Virus record (IMG/VR): IMGVR_UViG_3300017720_000042
Span: 1 to 30,039 of that record
Length of the DNA stretch: 30,039 nucleotides
Origin: a virus
Strand: one strand, 5' to 3'
Positions within the stretch are counted from its first letter, which is position 1; each line of letters starts with the position of its first letter. Below the pieces are notes generated by a model. That model searched no databases. It saw only the letters and a program-made list of their open reading frames with translations, and had not been told where the DNA came from. Position numbers and translations under genes: made by a program. Shown here piece by piece: positions 1-5,810 of this stretch.

Positions 1-143
1 GCTACTATTACTTCGTCTTGGGGGAAACGTTCTTTATACATTCTAGCTAAGTCAGGGTCTAACTCTACTGCTGTAATTTTATGTTCGTCTGACCATTTAT
101 ACCGATTACCTCCTAAGCAGGCATATAAATTTAATATTCTCAT
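1..143 (-). CDS. Cytosine-C5 DNA methyltransferase, N-terminal part (cut by window edge)
   Basis: This is the first 47 codons of the methyltransferase found complete at 29229-29888, seen again because the genome wraps round. It contains motif I (LYACLGG) and motif II (VELDP). The ATG at 141-143 overlaps the TGA stop (140-142) of the downstream nuclease as ATGA, so the two genes are probably translationally coupled. The one difference from the other copy inside this gene, base 104, exchanges two arginine codons. The rest of the gene is missing only because the window starts here. Confidence 0.93.
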   Translation of the reverse strand, partial: MRILNLYACLGGNRYKWSDEHKITAVELDPDLARMYKERFPQDEVIV

Positions 144-294
144 AACGTACCCTGGATAGTATAATCGTTTATATCAAAGTCGTCTCTTATGTAAGTGTTA
201 TATAGTTCTATGCCTCGTTTTAATTCTTTACGTCCGTACTCGTAAAACTCTTCCGAAACGTTCCAAATTCCAATATCTAAGTTAGCTTTGTCTA
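1..294. repeat. Terminal direct repeat, copy 1
   Basis: Bases 1-294 match 29746-30039 at a constant offset of 29745 with no indels. The seven substitutions are at 104, 145, 149, 155, 164, 170 and 191 of this copy. The repeat covers the start of a methyltransferase gene and the end of a PD-(D/E)XK nuclease gene. It shows that the sequence wraps round a circular or terminally redundant genome. Confidence 0.97.
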
Positions 295-919
295 AACATA
301 AAAAAGTAAAGTCTTTATAGTCTACATTAAAAGCCTCACAATATATAGCTACTTGTAAATAATATTTATAGCGATAAGCAGATTTATTAAAGTGTTGTAC
401 GTCTACTGTAGTTTTTAAATCTACTATGCCCCCTTTATTTTTAAGTACGTCAGCCTTAGCTCTAAAAGGTCTACCGAAAATTTCTACAAGACCCGGCACT
501 TCAAACTGACTATCGCCTAGTAATTCTACTGCTCTAGGGTTTTTATAAAAAGCATCTACTAACCTATTGTTTTCTTCTAATTCTTTAGCTGTAAATACTT
601 GACCGTATTCTTCTTTAGCTAATTTATATTTCTTAGTGTTTTTACTTTGAACGTCTACAAAATGTAAAGTGTCAAATTTTTCAGGCTCAAGTATTCTCGT
701 ATGAAAAAGCCAACCTGTAGTCAAAGCAGAAGTATTACTATCTTGACCATATTTAGTAACGTAATAAAAAGTTTTAGGACTATCTAACATTAATTTTAAT
801 GAAGAGCTTGATAAGGCTAGTTTGTTTAATTCTCCATAATAATATTCATCGTCTGACATTTTTTCTAATATCTTATTTCTATTGTAGAAATTACCGTCTA
901 ATAGTTTTATATTCTTCAT
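140..919 (-). CDS. PD-(D/E)XK exonuclease, RecE/YqaJ-like (PDDEXK, DUF3799 type)
   Basis: This 259-residue protein looks like the nuclease domain shared by RecE (exodeoxyribonuclease VIII) and phage recombination exonucleases. The N-terminal half has the GWLFHTRILEPEKF region typical of the family. The core follows at about residues 155-200: RAKADV supplies the first acidic residue, IVDLKTT the D-x-K pair, and YYLQVAIY the QxxxY motif. Such enzymes degrade one strand of linear duplex DNA to leave a tail for annealing or strand invasion. No separate recombinase was recognised, although three candidate ssDNA-binding proteins lie in the neighbouring early block. Its ATG overlaps the stop of the small upstream gene at 916-1086 and its stop overlaps the methyltransferase start, both as ATGA. 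Family assignment is firm; the exact substrate is inferred. Confidence 0.85.
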   Translation of the reverse strand: MKNIKLLDGNFYNRNKILEKMSDDEYYYGELNKLALSSSSLKLMLDSPKTFYYVTKYGQDSNTSALTTGWLFHTRILEPEKFDTLHFVDVQSKNTKKYKLAKEEYGQVFTAKELEENNRLVDAFYKNPRAVELLGDSQFEVPGLVEIFGRPFRAKADVLKNKGGIVDLKTTVDVQHFNKSAYRYKYYLQVAIYCEAFNVDYKDFTFLCLDKANLDIGIWNVSEEFYEYGRKELKRGIELYNTYIRDDFDINDYTIQGTL

Positions 920-1086
920 TCTTCTATAATTTTAAAATTCTTAGCTCCAACTATACTTTGTTGTTTAGCTTTACTTATAGCTTGTTTAGGGCTTATAGCT
1001 TTAACGTTTACTACGTCAAAATCATAACCTAAGTCTTCGCCTCCTATAAATAGTAAATACCAATATTCAACTTTATAATTTTTCAT
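916..1086 (-). CDS. Small hypothetical protein (56 aa)
   Basis: An open frame of 56 codons fills the gap between two early genes. It starts at ATG 1084-1086, overlaps the end of the upstream gene by 14 bp, and its TGA (916-918) overlaps the nuclease ATG (917-919) as ATGA. The product begins MKNYKVEYWYLLFIGGEDLG and has a mixed beta/alpha character, with a later segment ISPKQAISKAKQ. That pattern, a short beta unit followed by 'A...A...A', resembles small phage proteins with a ferredoxin-like half-fold, but I recognise no specific family. The overlaps at both ends and a continuous frame make it a real gene. Function unknown. Confidence 0.78.
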   Translation of the reverse strand: MKNYKVEYWYLLFIGGEDLGYDFDVVNVKAISPKQAISKAKQQSIVGAKNFKIIEE

Positions 1087-1297
1087 AATCTACGGCTGTT
1101 TTTTTATAAACGTAAAAATCGTTTTCATTTAAAAATTGTATCGCTTGTTTTATTCTTTGCTCATTTTTTCGGTAGTGATCGAATATTGGGCTTTCTAAGG
1201 CATTATGTTTATTATTCATTTTTGATTCTATTTGTATTGTTTGTTGTTTTTCTTTAAAATAAATTTCCTGAAGATATTGTAAGTATTTATTTTTCAT
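1073..1297 (-). CDS. Hypothetical early protein (74 aa)
   Basis: Charged, mostly helical protein of 74 residues. No catalytic motif, signal peptide or membrane segment is visible. It overlaps the upstream gene (1287-1595) by 11 bp and the downstream small gene by 14 bp, so it belongs to the early operon that ends in the RecE-like nuclease. The composition (rich in K, Q, N and E) suits a small nucleic-acid-associated or regulatory protein, but this is only a guess. The frame is well supported by tight packing with its neighbours. Confidence 0.72.
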   Translation of the reverse strand: MKNKYLQYLQEIYFKEKQQTIQIESKMNNKHNALESPIFDHYRKNEQRIKQAIQFLNENDFYVYKKTAVDYEKL

Positions 1298-1595
1298 TAT
1301 TATCTAGTTCTATAAGTCTAGTTATTTCGGCTTCTAAGTGTAAACATTTACGCCTCCATTTACTTATTTGTGAATTATATTCTCGCTGTCTACTTTGCAT
1401 ATTAGAAACGTATATCCCAATTTTTGTAACACTTGTTATAACGTTTTGTAACTCTAGCTTTGACCTCTCACTTATATTTTTATCTTTAGAGGCTTTGTCC
1501 CATTCTAAAACTATTTTAGATAATAACTCAAACTCATTATAATAACTAAGTTCTTCAATATCTAAAACGTTGCTTTCATAATCTTTTAAACCCAT
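1287..1595 (-). CDS. Hypothetical coiled-coil-prone early protein (102 aa)
   Basis: A 102-residue, highly charged, almost wholly helical protein. Residues from about 65 to 100 (SRQREYNSQISKWRRKCLHL and beyond) look like a coiled coil with regularly spaced hydrophobic residues. The N-terminal part has an acidic stretch around DIEELSYYNEFE. It overlaps the zinc-ribbon gene upstream (1586-1753) by 10 bp and the 74-residue gene downstream by 11 bp. I recognise no family. The position in the early recombination and methylation operon suggests an accessory role in DNA metabolism or host takeover. Confidence 0.72.
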   Translation of the reverse strand: MGLKDYESNVLDIEELSYYNEFELLSKIVLEWDKASKDKNISERSKLELQNVITSVTKIGIYVSNMQSRQREYNSQISKWRRKCLHLEAEITRLIELDNNEK

Positions 1596-1753
1596 TCTTT
1601 AAATATTCCTGTATATTTTACGCCTTGTTTATATAGCCTGTATCTTATGACTATGTCATTACAACTATTACAGCATCTACCTGAATTTTTAAATGGTTGG
1701 GGGTTATGACCGAAACCTATTATGGTATCGCCACAAATTGTACATTTTTTCAT
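1586..1753 (-). CDS. Small zinc-ribbon-like protein (55 aa)
   Basis: Open frame of 55 codons from ATG 1751-1753 to TAA 1586-1588. The protein starts MKKCTICGDTIIGFGHNPQP and continues with GRCCNSC, giving a CxxC pair and a second CCxxC cluster that could hold one zinc ion. The order 'CxxCG..I.G.G.NP.P....GRCC..CN' is common in very small phage proteins of unknown function. It is the first gene after an early-type promoter (1776-1804), with a leader of roughly 15 nt, so it is probably expressed early. It overlaps the next gene by 10 bp. The role is unknown; DNA or protein binding is likely. Confidence 0.82.
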   Translation of the reverse strand: MKKCTICGDTIIGFGHNPQPFKNSGRCCNSCNDIVIRYRLYKQGVKYTGIFKEWV

Positions 1754-1775
1754 ATCGTTAAGTATTTGAATTTCT

Positions 1776-1804
1776 TAAAGGTACAAAAAAATTGTTAATA
1801 AATA
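1776..1804 (-). promoter_or_regulatory. Putative early promoter E1
   Basis: On the minus strand TATTTATTAACA (1793-1804) is followed by nine mainly T bases and TACCTTTA (1776-1783), a near match to the Bacteroidota -7 box TAnnTTTG. The same module with the same 9-bp spacing lies at 5275-5303. Both precede genes of the early block, and both genes have the start context ACGATATG. A start site near 1768 would give a leader of about 15 nt. I see no clear -33 TTTG. Confidence 0.6.
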
Positions 1805-1811
1805 ATAACAG

Positions 1812-2273
1812 CTATTTTCTTTTTCTAGCGAAATATTCAGCCCAAGGTCCAGGCTCAGGGTCGGTATCGTTTATAGAGACTATACTAGCTTTGCTTTCAG
1901 GTAAATAATAAACTTCTTTAGATTCGTTTTCTCCACCCCAAAAAGTAGTCTTAGAACAACTGACAGTCTCAAGCTCTGGCATACTCAAATCATTTAACCA
2001 ATACATATAATTACCTTTAGGGTCAGCTACAAAATATAGTTTAACTACATTACTAGGTATTGACATTAAAGCATCATATTTTTTTTTCTCTATCATTTTA
2101 GTTTCGTAATACTTGTTTCGAAATTTCATTTCTATTACGACAGGATAATTTTTGGGCGTAAAACCTTTGGCATCGTATCTGCTCATACCCCCTATATGTT
2201 CAAGTTTCCAGCCGTCAAAATTTAGAAAATGAACAACTGCTTTTTCAAATAATTCGGTTTTTTCTATATCCAT
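1812..2273 (-). CDS. PD-(D/E)XK-type nuclease, resolvase- or VRR-like (153 aa)
   Basis: A 153-residue protein with the features of a small PD-(D/E)XK nuclease. After an N-terminal helix (residues 5-17) comes GGMSRYDAKGF (about 28-38), which supplies the acidic residue. VVIEMKFRNKYYETK (about 45-59) supplies the E-x-K pair, followed by a beta strand VVKLYFVAD (about 76-84). This arrangement is used by VRR-NUC and Holliday-junction-resolvase-like enzymes, and phages often encode one for branched DNA. The last third is acidic and proline-rich with no recognised motif. It lies directly after the 68-residue gene with a 2-bp gap and is the last gene before promoter E1. Nuclease fold is likely; specificity is not determinable here. 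Confidence 0.6.
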   Translation of the reverse strand: MDIEKTELFEKAVVHFLNFDGWKLEHIGGMSRYDAKGFTPKNYPVVIEMKFRNKYYETKMIEKKKYDALMSIPSNVVKLYFVADPKGNYMYWLNDLSMPELETVSCSKTTFWGGENESKEVYYLPESKASIVSINDTDPEPGPWAEYFARKRK

Positions 2274-2275
2274 TA

Positions 2276-2482
2276 TTACATTGAGGTATAAACTTTATTA
2301 ATGTCATTTATAAATCTTTGTATTCCTTTAGGGTTGCAAGTACAGGGTAAAAAATATTTATGCTCGAATACTTCACTATGTATAGAACTAATTCTTTTTA
2401 ACTCTGTTCCTGTAATTCTGTCTTTAGTAGAGGATCTAAACTTAGTCCAATATTTATAGTCTTTATTATTTAGATTTTTCAT
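2276..2482 (-). CDS. Hypothetical small phage protein with CTC motif (68 aa)
   Basis: A 68-residue basic protein. The C-terminal half reads like a conserved small phage protein: 'ISSIHSEVFEHKYFLPCTC' followed by a basic helix. The single CTC pair could help bind metal, but there is no second cysteine cluster. It overlaps the 54-residue gene upstream by 17 bp and sits 2 bp before the PD-(D/E)XK nuclease, so the two are probably co-translated. No function can be assigned. Confidence 0.7.
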   Translation of the reverse strand: MKNLNNKDYKYWTKFRSSTKDRITGTELKRISSIHSEVFEHKYFLPCTCNPKGIQRFINDINKVYTSM

Positions 2483-2630
2483 TCCTGAATATTTTTATAT
2501 TGTTAAGGGCTTTTTTTCTGTCTTCACAGCCGCAGGACTCATAGCCTAATAAATCAATTACTATTTTTTTTACAAGCCATTTAACGCCTGTATATTTAAA
2601 AATCGTCTCTAATATGTTTCCTAAATTCAT
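2466..2630 (-). CDS. Small hypothetical protein with CGC motif (54 aa)
   Basis: An open frame of 54 codons from ATG 2628-2630 to TAA 2466-2468, out of frame with and overlapping the end of the sigma-like gene by 35 bp. The product has an amphipathic N-terminal half (LETIFKYTGVKWLVKKIVID) and then ESCGCEDRKKALNNI. This order, a hydrophobic helix followed by 'CGCDxRxxxLN', is one I know from many very small phage proteins of unknown role. The overlaps on both sides and the recognisable motif make it a real gene despite its size. It may associate with membrane or with a partner protein. Confidence 0.78.
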   Translation of the reverse strand: MNLGNILETIFKYTGVKWLVKKIVIDLLGYESCGCEDRKKALNNIKIFRNEKSK

Positions 2631-3183
2631 AGTCGTTATGTATTTGTTTTTTTATGTTTCTAATAGTGTTTCTTAAACTCCAATAAGTTATGTTAGTGTT
2701 ACGAGATAACTCGCTTACTTTAGTATTATCTAAAAATACTTCTTTAAAGATTCTTCTTAAATAATATACTTTCATTTTATCCTGAGAGAAATTATCTAAT
2801 AAGTTTGCTTCTTCTAGCATTTGTAAATACTTATCGTTTTCGTACCAATCATTTATAACTTTTAATTTTAAATAGTCGTCAGGCTCTTTATACTCACTAG
2901 TATATCCTAAGTCAGGTAAGTTGTCTAGGGTTTCAAAGTAAACCTTTTTTTCTTTACGTTTTAAGTCGAAGACTAAATTTCTAATAGTAACAAATATAAA
3001 ATAGTAATTAACCTCCTTATCGTTATACATTATAGATTTGTTCGTTTTTTCTTTTACAAACTTATCTATCTTTATATATAACTCAGAAACTATATCTTTT
3101 GCAGTTTCAGGGTTTACTCCGAATGATTCGGTAATTTCTAACCAAGTGTTATGTTTACTATATAATTGGGTTAATATGCACAC
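2596..3183 (-). CDS. RNA polymerase sigma-70-like (ECF-like) factor
   Basis: A 195-residue protein with the two-domain layout of a short sigma factor. Residues about 20-80 look like region 2: 'ETAKDIVSELYIKIDKF' and 'YFIFVTIRNLVFDLKRKEKK' match the helix that binds the polymerase clamp and the following basic promoter-melting helix. Residues about 145-180 look like region 4, a helix-turn-helix (KVSELSRNTNITYWSLRNTI). The linker is short and there is no region 1 or 3, as in ECF sigmas. No in-frame ATG precedes region 2. The frame begins at GTG 3181-3183 with AGAGG just before it. Five copies of a bipartite promoter motif stand before the late genes, so I infer that this protein directs host polymerase to them. 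A related phage HTH regulator that is not a true sigma cannot be excluded. Confidence 0.7.
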   Translation of the reverse strand: MCILTQLYSKHNTWLEITESFGVNPETAKDIVSELYIKIDKFVKEKTNKSIMYNDKEVNYYFIFVTIRNLVFDLKRKEKKVYFETLDNLPDLGYTSEYKEPDDYLKLKVINDWYENDKYLQMLEEANLLDNFSQDKMKVYYLRRIFKEVFLDNTKVSELSRNTNITYWSLRNTIRNIKKQIHNDYEFRKHIRDDF

Positions 3184-3212
3184 CTCTATAATATAGCTAA
3201 AACTATACTATT

Positions 3213-4121
3213 TTAAAATGGGGCATTATGTCTTTTAAGTATTTTTACTATACTTTCATCGTTAATAGAATAGCCTACGTTGTTAATAAGTGCTCTTAGT
3301 TTTATTGGGTTGTCTAGGCTAGTGCAACGTCCGCCTGTCTCTATGGACTTAATCTTTTTTATATGTAAAAAGCTATACATAAATTCTGTAGGGTGCTGAA
3401 TAAATCTATGAACTACAGCGAATGAGTCGCAACGATTAACGAATTTACCTCCCCCCTCAATAGAAGAACTTTCGCATACCATAGGATAACCCTCGTATTG
3501 GTGAGGGCTTTTATAAACTCTTCTTAGAGCTTCGGTATTAGCGTGAGCACAAAGCCAAAGAGATACCCTATGTTCGGAACAAAACATTCTAAACTTACTT
3601 AAAACTTCATAGTCGTATTCGTGAAACCCTAGGGACTTTGATAATTCTCTGTCCTTTGCTAAACTATTATAAGGGTCTACTAAAAAGCCTGTAAAATTAA
3701 ATTTCTTCTTTGTTTGTTCTGCTACTTCTAATAACTCTATATAAGTATAAAGTTTTTTATTTGAGATAAACTGAAAATGTTCTTCTATAAATTTTATTCC
3801 TTTTTTAAAGTCTGCAGGAATTATTCGGTTTATTGGCTCTTCTATTAAATATTCTAAGAGCTTTCTTATTAACTCGTAAGGCTCATTTTCTGAAGAGTAT
3901 ATTAAGAATTTGGTATTATGTCTAACAGCATAACATAGCATTAAAAATAATACTAAGGAAGTTTTCCCTACGTTGGCGTGTCCTAAAAATAAATTTAGAT
4001 CCGTAGGTTTTAAAACAAAATGAGAATCTAATTCAGATACTCCTAACTTGAGTCCTGTTTTTAATTCTCCATTCCTTATTTTATTAATTGTTTTTATTTG
4101 GGACTTATAGTCTACTAGCAT
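3213..4121 (-). CDS. DnaB/RecA-type ATPase, replicative helicase-like
   Basis: A 302-residue P-loop protein. Walker A is GHANVGKTS at residues 47-55. SSEN at 76-79 corresponds to the catalytic-glutamate strand of DnaB C-terminal domains. GFLVDP around 145-150 is the Walker B strand, and LCAHANTE around 191-198 resembles the DnaB sensor strand. It lacks the N-terminal primase-binding domain of full DnaB, as do many phage helicases and RecA-like ATPases. It stands between the SSB-like genes and the sigma-like gene, which suits a role in replication fork movement. An intrinsic terminator (4149-4195) lies just upstream, so expression probably depends on partial read-through or its own promoter. 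The start has the ACGATATG context shared with two other early genes. A recombination ATPase is the alternative. Confidence 0.8.
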   Translation of the reverse strand: MLVDYKSQIKTINKIRNGELKTGLKLGVSELDSHFVLKPTDLNLFLGHANVGKTSLVLFLMLCYAVRHNTKFLIYSSENEPYELIRKLLEYLIEEPINRIIPADFKKGIKFIEEHFQFISNKKLYTYIELLEVAEQTKKKFNFTGFLVDPYNSLAKDRELSKSLGFHEYDYEVLSKFRMFCSEHRVSLWLCAHANTEALRRVYKSPHQYEGYPMVCESSSIEGGGKFVNRCDSFAVVHRFIQHPTEFMYSFLHIKKIKSIETGGRCTSLDNPIKLRALINNVGYSINDESIVKILKRHNAPF

Positions 4122-4148
4122 ATCGTAATTTTAGAGTTTGTAATATAT

Positions 4149-4195
4149 AAAAAAAAACCCCCCTAACCGAACTTAATTCGATATTGTAGGAGGGA
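4149..4195 (-). terminator. Intrinsic terminator after the SSB-like gene
   Basis: On the minus strand CCCTCCTA pairs with TAGGGGGG, and inside it ATCGAA pairs with TTCGGT round a small loop. Nine T residues (4149-4157) follow. It ends or attenuates the transcript of 4215-5257. The next gene starts 28 bp beyond the T-tract, so it may work as an attenuator that lowers helicase and sigma-like gene expression. Confidence 0.9.
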
Positions 4196-4214
4196 TAAAC
4201 AAATTAGATTTGTT

Positions 4215-4511
4215 TTAAAAAGGTAAGTCGTCTCTGTCAGGCATTTGTTCCTTATGAGTAACAACCTCTTCTTTTACCTCTACTAATTGACTATGTTTTA
4301 AATATAGTTTATTAGGATCTTTAAAAGATTTACATAAAGTAACACTAAAAAAACCATTATTACTTTCGATAAATTTTTTATGCTTAGTAAATACGTCTTG
4401 TAATTCTTGAACTTTTATATGAAGCTCAGATACTATAAAGTCTTGTTTACCTTGTTTAGGTATAATACAGTTTATATATTCAGTTTGATATTCTTTTTTT
4501 GTTGTTTCCAT
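4215..4511 (-). CDS. Single-stranded DNA-binding-like protein with acidic DDLPF tail
   Basis: A 98-residue protein whose last nine residues are MPDRDDLPF. This matches the acidic, proline-phenylalanine tip by which bacterial and phage SSB proteins recruit partners. The preceding 80 residues are short and beta-rich with alternating hydrophobic positions, compatible with a minimal OB fold, though I do not see classic SSB sequence signatures. It is the last gene before the terminator at 4149-4195, follows two related OB-like proteins, and precedes a helicase. The role inferred is coating ssDNA during replication or recombination. The tail is direct evidence; the fold is inference. Confidence 0.65.
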   Translation of the reverse strand: METTKKEYQTEYINCIIPKQGKQDFIVSELHIKVQELQDVFTKHKKFIESNNGFFSVTLCKSFKDPNKLYLKHSQLVEVKEEVVTHKEQMPDRDDLPF

Positions 4512-4514
4512 TTT

Positions 4515-4874
4515 TTATGATTTTATCCAATTAAACATTAACTCAGCTTCGTTTATAAGAGTATCAACCCCTACGTTTCTTTGGGCGTTATAATGAGCCG
4601 AAGCCTTTATACAAGTCTGACGAATTATTAAATCGTTTTTATCAGTATAATTAGTAGTAGGAGGAACGTTTCTCTCGTATTGGTCTTTAGGTATTTTAGC
4701 GTTTTTATATTCAGCGTTAGTAACTTCATAAGAAATTACGTCTCCGACTTTAAATTTAAAATCTCCTAAAGCAAAAAAAGTATAAGCGTCTCCGTTATCA
4801 AACGTTACTTTATACTTACTTTTATCATTCCATTTTCCGTTAGGCTCTATGTTTTTTATTTTTCCTTGTTTCAT
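4515..4874 (-). CDS. OB-fold-like ssDNA-binding protein (119 aa), paralogue of 4876-5100
   Basis: Residues 1-60 align by eye with the 74-residue neighbour at 4876-5100: both have 'G.V...PNG.W....KY.V', then 'GDF.F' and 'K.KVG..I.YE..N.EY..AKI'. This five-strand pattern suggests an OB fold. Residues 75-119 form a separate helical segment starting IIRQTCIKASAHYNAQ, similar to C-terminal helices seen in phage ssDNA-binding or annealing accessory proteins. The gene lies 1 bp from its paralogue and 3 bp from the SSB-like gene, so three candidate ssDNA binders are made together. Tandem duplication followed by gain of a helical tail is the simplest origin. Function is inferred from fold and context. 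Confidence 0.6.
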   Translation of the reverse strand: MKQGKIKNIEPNGKWNDKSKYKVTFDNGDAYTFFALGDFKFKVGDVISYEVTNAEYKNAKIPKDQYERNVPPTTNYTDKNDLIIRQTCIKASAHYNAQRNVGVDTLINEAELMFNWIKS

Positions 4875-4875
4875 T

Positions 4876-5100
4876 TTAATAGTTATTAGCGTTATAATAA
4901 ATTTTTGCTGTTCGGTATTCGTTATTTTTTATTTCAAATTCAATACTTTCTCCAACCTTTTTTTTAAATTCTCCTTTTGCCAAGAAATTAAAGTCTCCTA
5001 CTTCAAAGTCGTTATTCTCAATTTTAACTATATATTTGTTAAATTCAGACCAACTACCATTAGGAGTAACCTCTAGGACTTTACCTTTTTTTATACTCAT
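4876..5100 (-). CDS. OB-fold-like small protein (74 aa), paralogue of 4515-4874
   Basis: A 74-residue protein consisting of one beta-rich domain. It matches the first 60 residues of the next gene: the shared signature is 'V.PNG.W', 'KY.VK', 'GDFNF' and 'KKVGESIEFEI..NEYRTAKI'. It lacks the C-terminal helical tail of its paralogue. It follows the coiled-coil gene (5105-5257) by 4 bp and is the second gene downstream of promoter E2. It might form a hetero-oligomer with its paralogue on single-stranded DNA. No sequence motif fixes the function. Confidence 0.58.
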   Translation of the reverse strand: MSIKKGKVLEVTPNGSWSEFNKYIVKIENNDFEVGDFNFLAKGEFKKKVGESIEFEIKNNEYRTAKIYYNANNY

Positions 5101-5104
5101 TTTT

Positions 5105-5257
5105 TTAGTTATTAAGTTCGTAATATGATAGACGACTAAAGGCGTTATCTAACATCGCCTCTTTTTCTTCTAATTTGTTTTTAAGTTGTTGATTTTCTTT
5201 TCTCAAAGCCTCTACAGAATATTGAAGCTCGGCTATTAAAGTTTCTCTAGCAGTCAT
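5105..5257 (-). CDS. Small coiled-coil protein (50 aa), first early gene
   Basis: A 50-codon frame from ATG 5255-5257 to TAA 5105-5107. Residues 5-40 (starting ETLIAELQYSVEALRKEN and continuing QQLKNKLEEKEAM) show clear heptad spacing of leucines and hydrophobics, so the protein is probably a parallel coiled coil. It is the first gene downstream of promoter E2 with a leader of about 10-15 nt, and lies 4 bp from the OB-like gene. It may be a regulator, an oligomerisation scaffold for the DNA-binding proteins after it, or a host-takeover peptide. No family recognised. Confidence 0.75.
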   Translation of the reverse strand: MTARETLIAELQYSVEALRKENQQLKNKLEEKEAMLDNAFSRLSYYELNN

Positions 5258-5274
5258 ATCGTTTTTAATTTTGT

Positions 5275-5303
5275 ACAAGTTATAAAAAAAATGTTAATAA
5301 ATA
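5275..5303 (-). promoter_or_regulatory. Putative early promoter E2
   Basis: TATTTATTAACA (5292-5303), nine bases that are mostly T, then TAACTTGT (5275-5282), a partial match to the Bacteroidota -7 box. The module and spacing equal those of E1 at 1776-1804. It lies between a terminator (5326-5370) and the first gene of the early DNA-metabolism operon, which is where a promoter is needed. Confidence 0.62.
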
Positions 5304-5325
5304 GTACACTTATATAAAAAGTTTT

Positions 5326-5370
5326 TACAATAAAAGACAAAAGGAACTAAAGTTAGACCTCAATTCCTTT
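5326..5370 (-). terminator. Intrinsic terminator after the NinG-like gene
   Basis: The minus strand forms a 14-bp stem, AAAGGAATTGAGGT with its partner at 5340-5353, closed by a 3-nt loop and containing three G-U pairs. A T-rich run (TTTTGTCTTTTATTG) follows. Wobble pairs that keep the stem intact point to selection on RNA. It closes the transcript of the lysis and NinG genes, 40 bp before the early promoter E2. Confidence 0.82.
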
Positions 5371-5411
5371 CGCTTACGATATGATGAATTTTTACAATTC
5401 AAACAAATATA

Positions 5412-5810
5412 CTACATTTTATCTACTAAACCCTGATATTTTTCTATTAGTTCTACTATTTCAAAATCGGTTTGTTTTATAGTTTGTCTAGATTTTTGAA
5501 GTAATTCGGCTGCTTTGTCGTAACCATATTCTTTATTTAGATTCATAGCAAATATATAATTTTGCCCATATCTCATACAATTACAAGCGTAGCACTGGGG
5601 ACGGCAGTTATCCTCCGACCAACGTAAAATTCTAGAGGATCTAGAGATAAAGTGTCCGTTTTGCATACCTTTACCCCTCCAATACTCCTGCTTATTACAA
5701 GTATAGCATTTTACAATACCTAGTTTGTTAGCATACTTACGCCTGATATACTCACTAAATATAGTATCTAATTTTTTTATTAAGGTTTTACGTTTTGTTT
5801 TTCTAGGCAT
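5412..5810 (-). CDS. ninG: NinG-like recombination endonuclease (HNH-type zinc protein)
   Basis: A 132-residue protein resembling lambda NinG (Rap). The key features are CYTC at 35-38, the central GHFISR block (52-57), and LRW..DNCR.QC..CN (62-77), which provides the second cysteine pair. Together they make a zinc-bound HNH-like site that cuts branched recombination intermediates. The N-terminus is strongly basic (MPRKTKRKTLIKKLD), suiting DNA contact, and the tail is helical. It is the last gene of its unit and is followed by a strong terminator. Its ATG overlaps the stop of the 76-residue gene by 8 bp. With the RecE-like exonuclease and the ssDNA binders it would complete a phage recombination set. 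Confidence 0.85.
   Translation of the reverse strand: MPRKTKRKTLIKKLDTIFSEYIRRKYANKLGIVKCYTCNKQEYWRGKGMQNGHFISRSSRILRWSEDNCRPQCYACNCMRYGQNYIFAMNLNKEYGYDKAAELLQKSRQTIKQTDFEIVELIEKYQGLVDKM

Noticed and set aside
799-1032. Plus-strand open frame of 77 codons
   Set aside because: It is antisense to the RecE-like nuclease and the 56-codon gene, has a hydrophobic F/Y/L composition typical of complemented A+T-rich coding sequence, and has no promoter or start context.
4849-5076. Plus-strand open frame of 75 codons rich in F, I and V
   Set aside because: It is antisense to the two OB-like genes. The apparent membrane protein is the usual reverse reading of lysine- and asparagine-rich codons.
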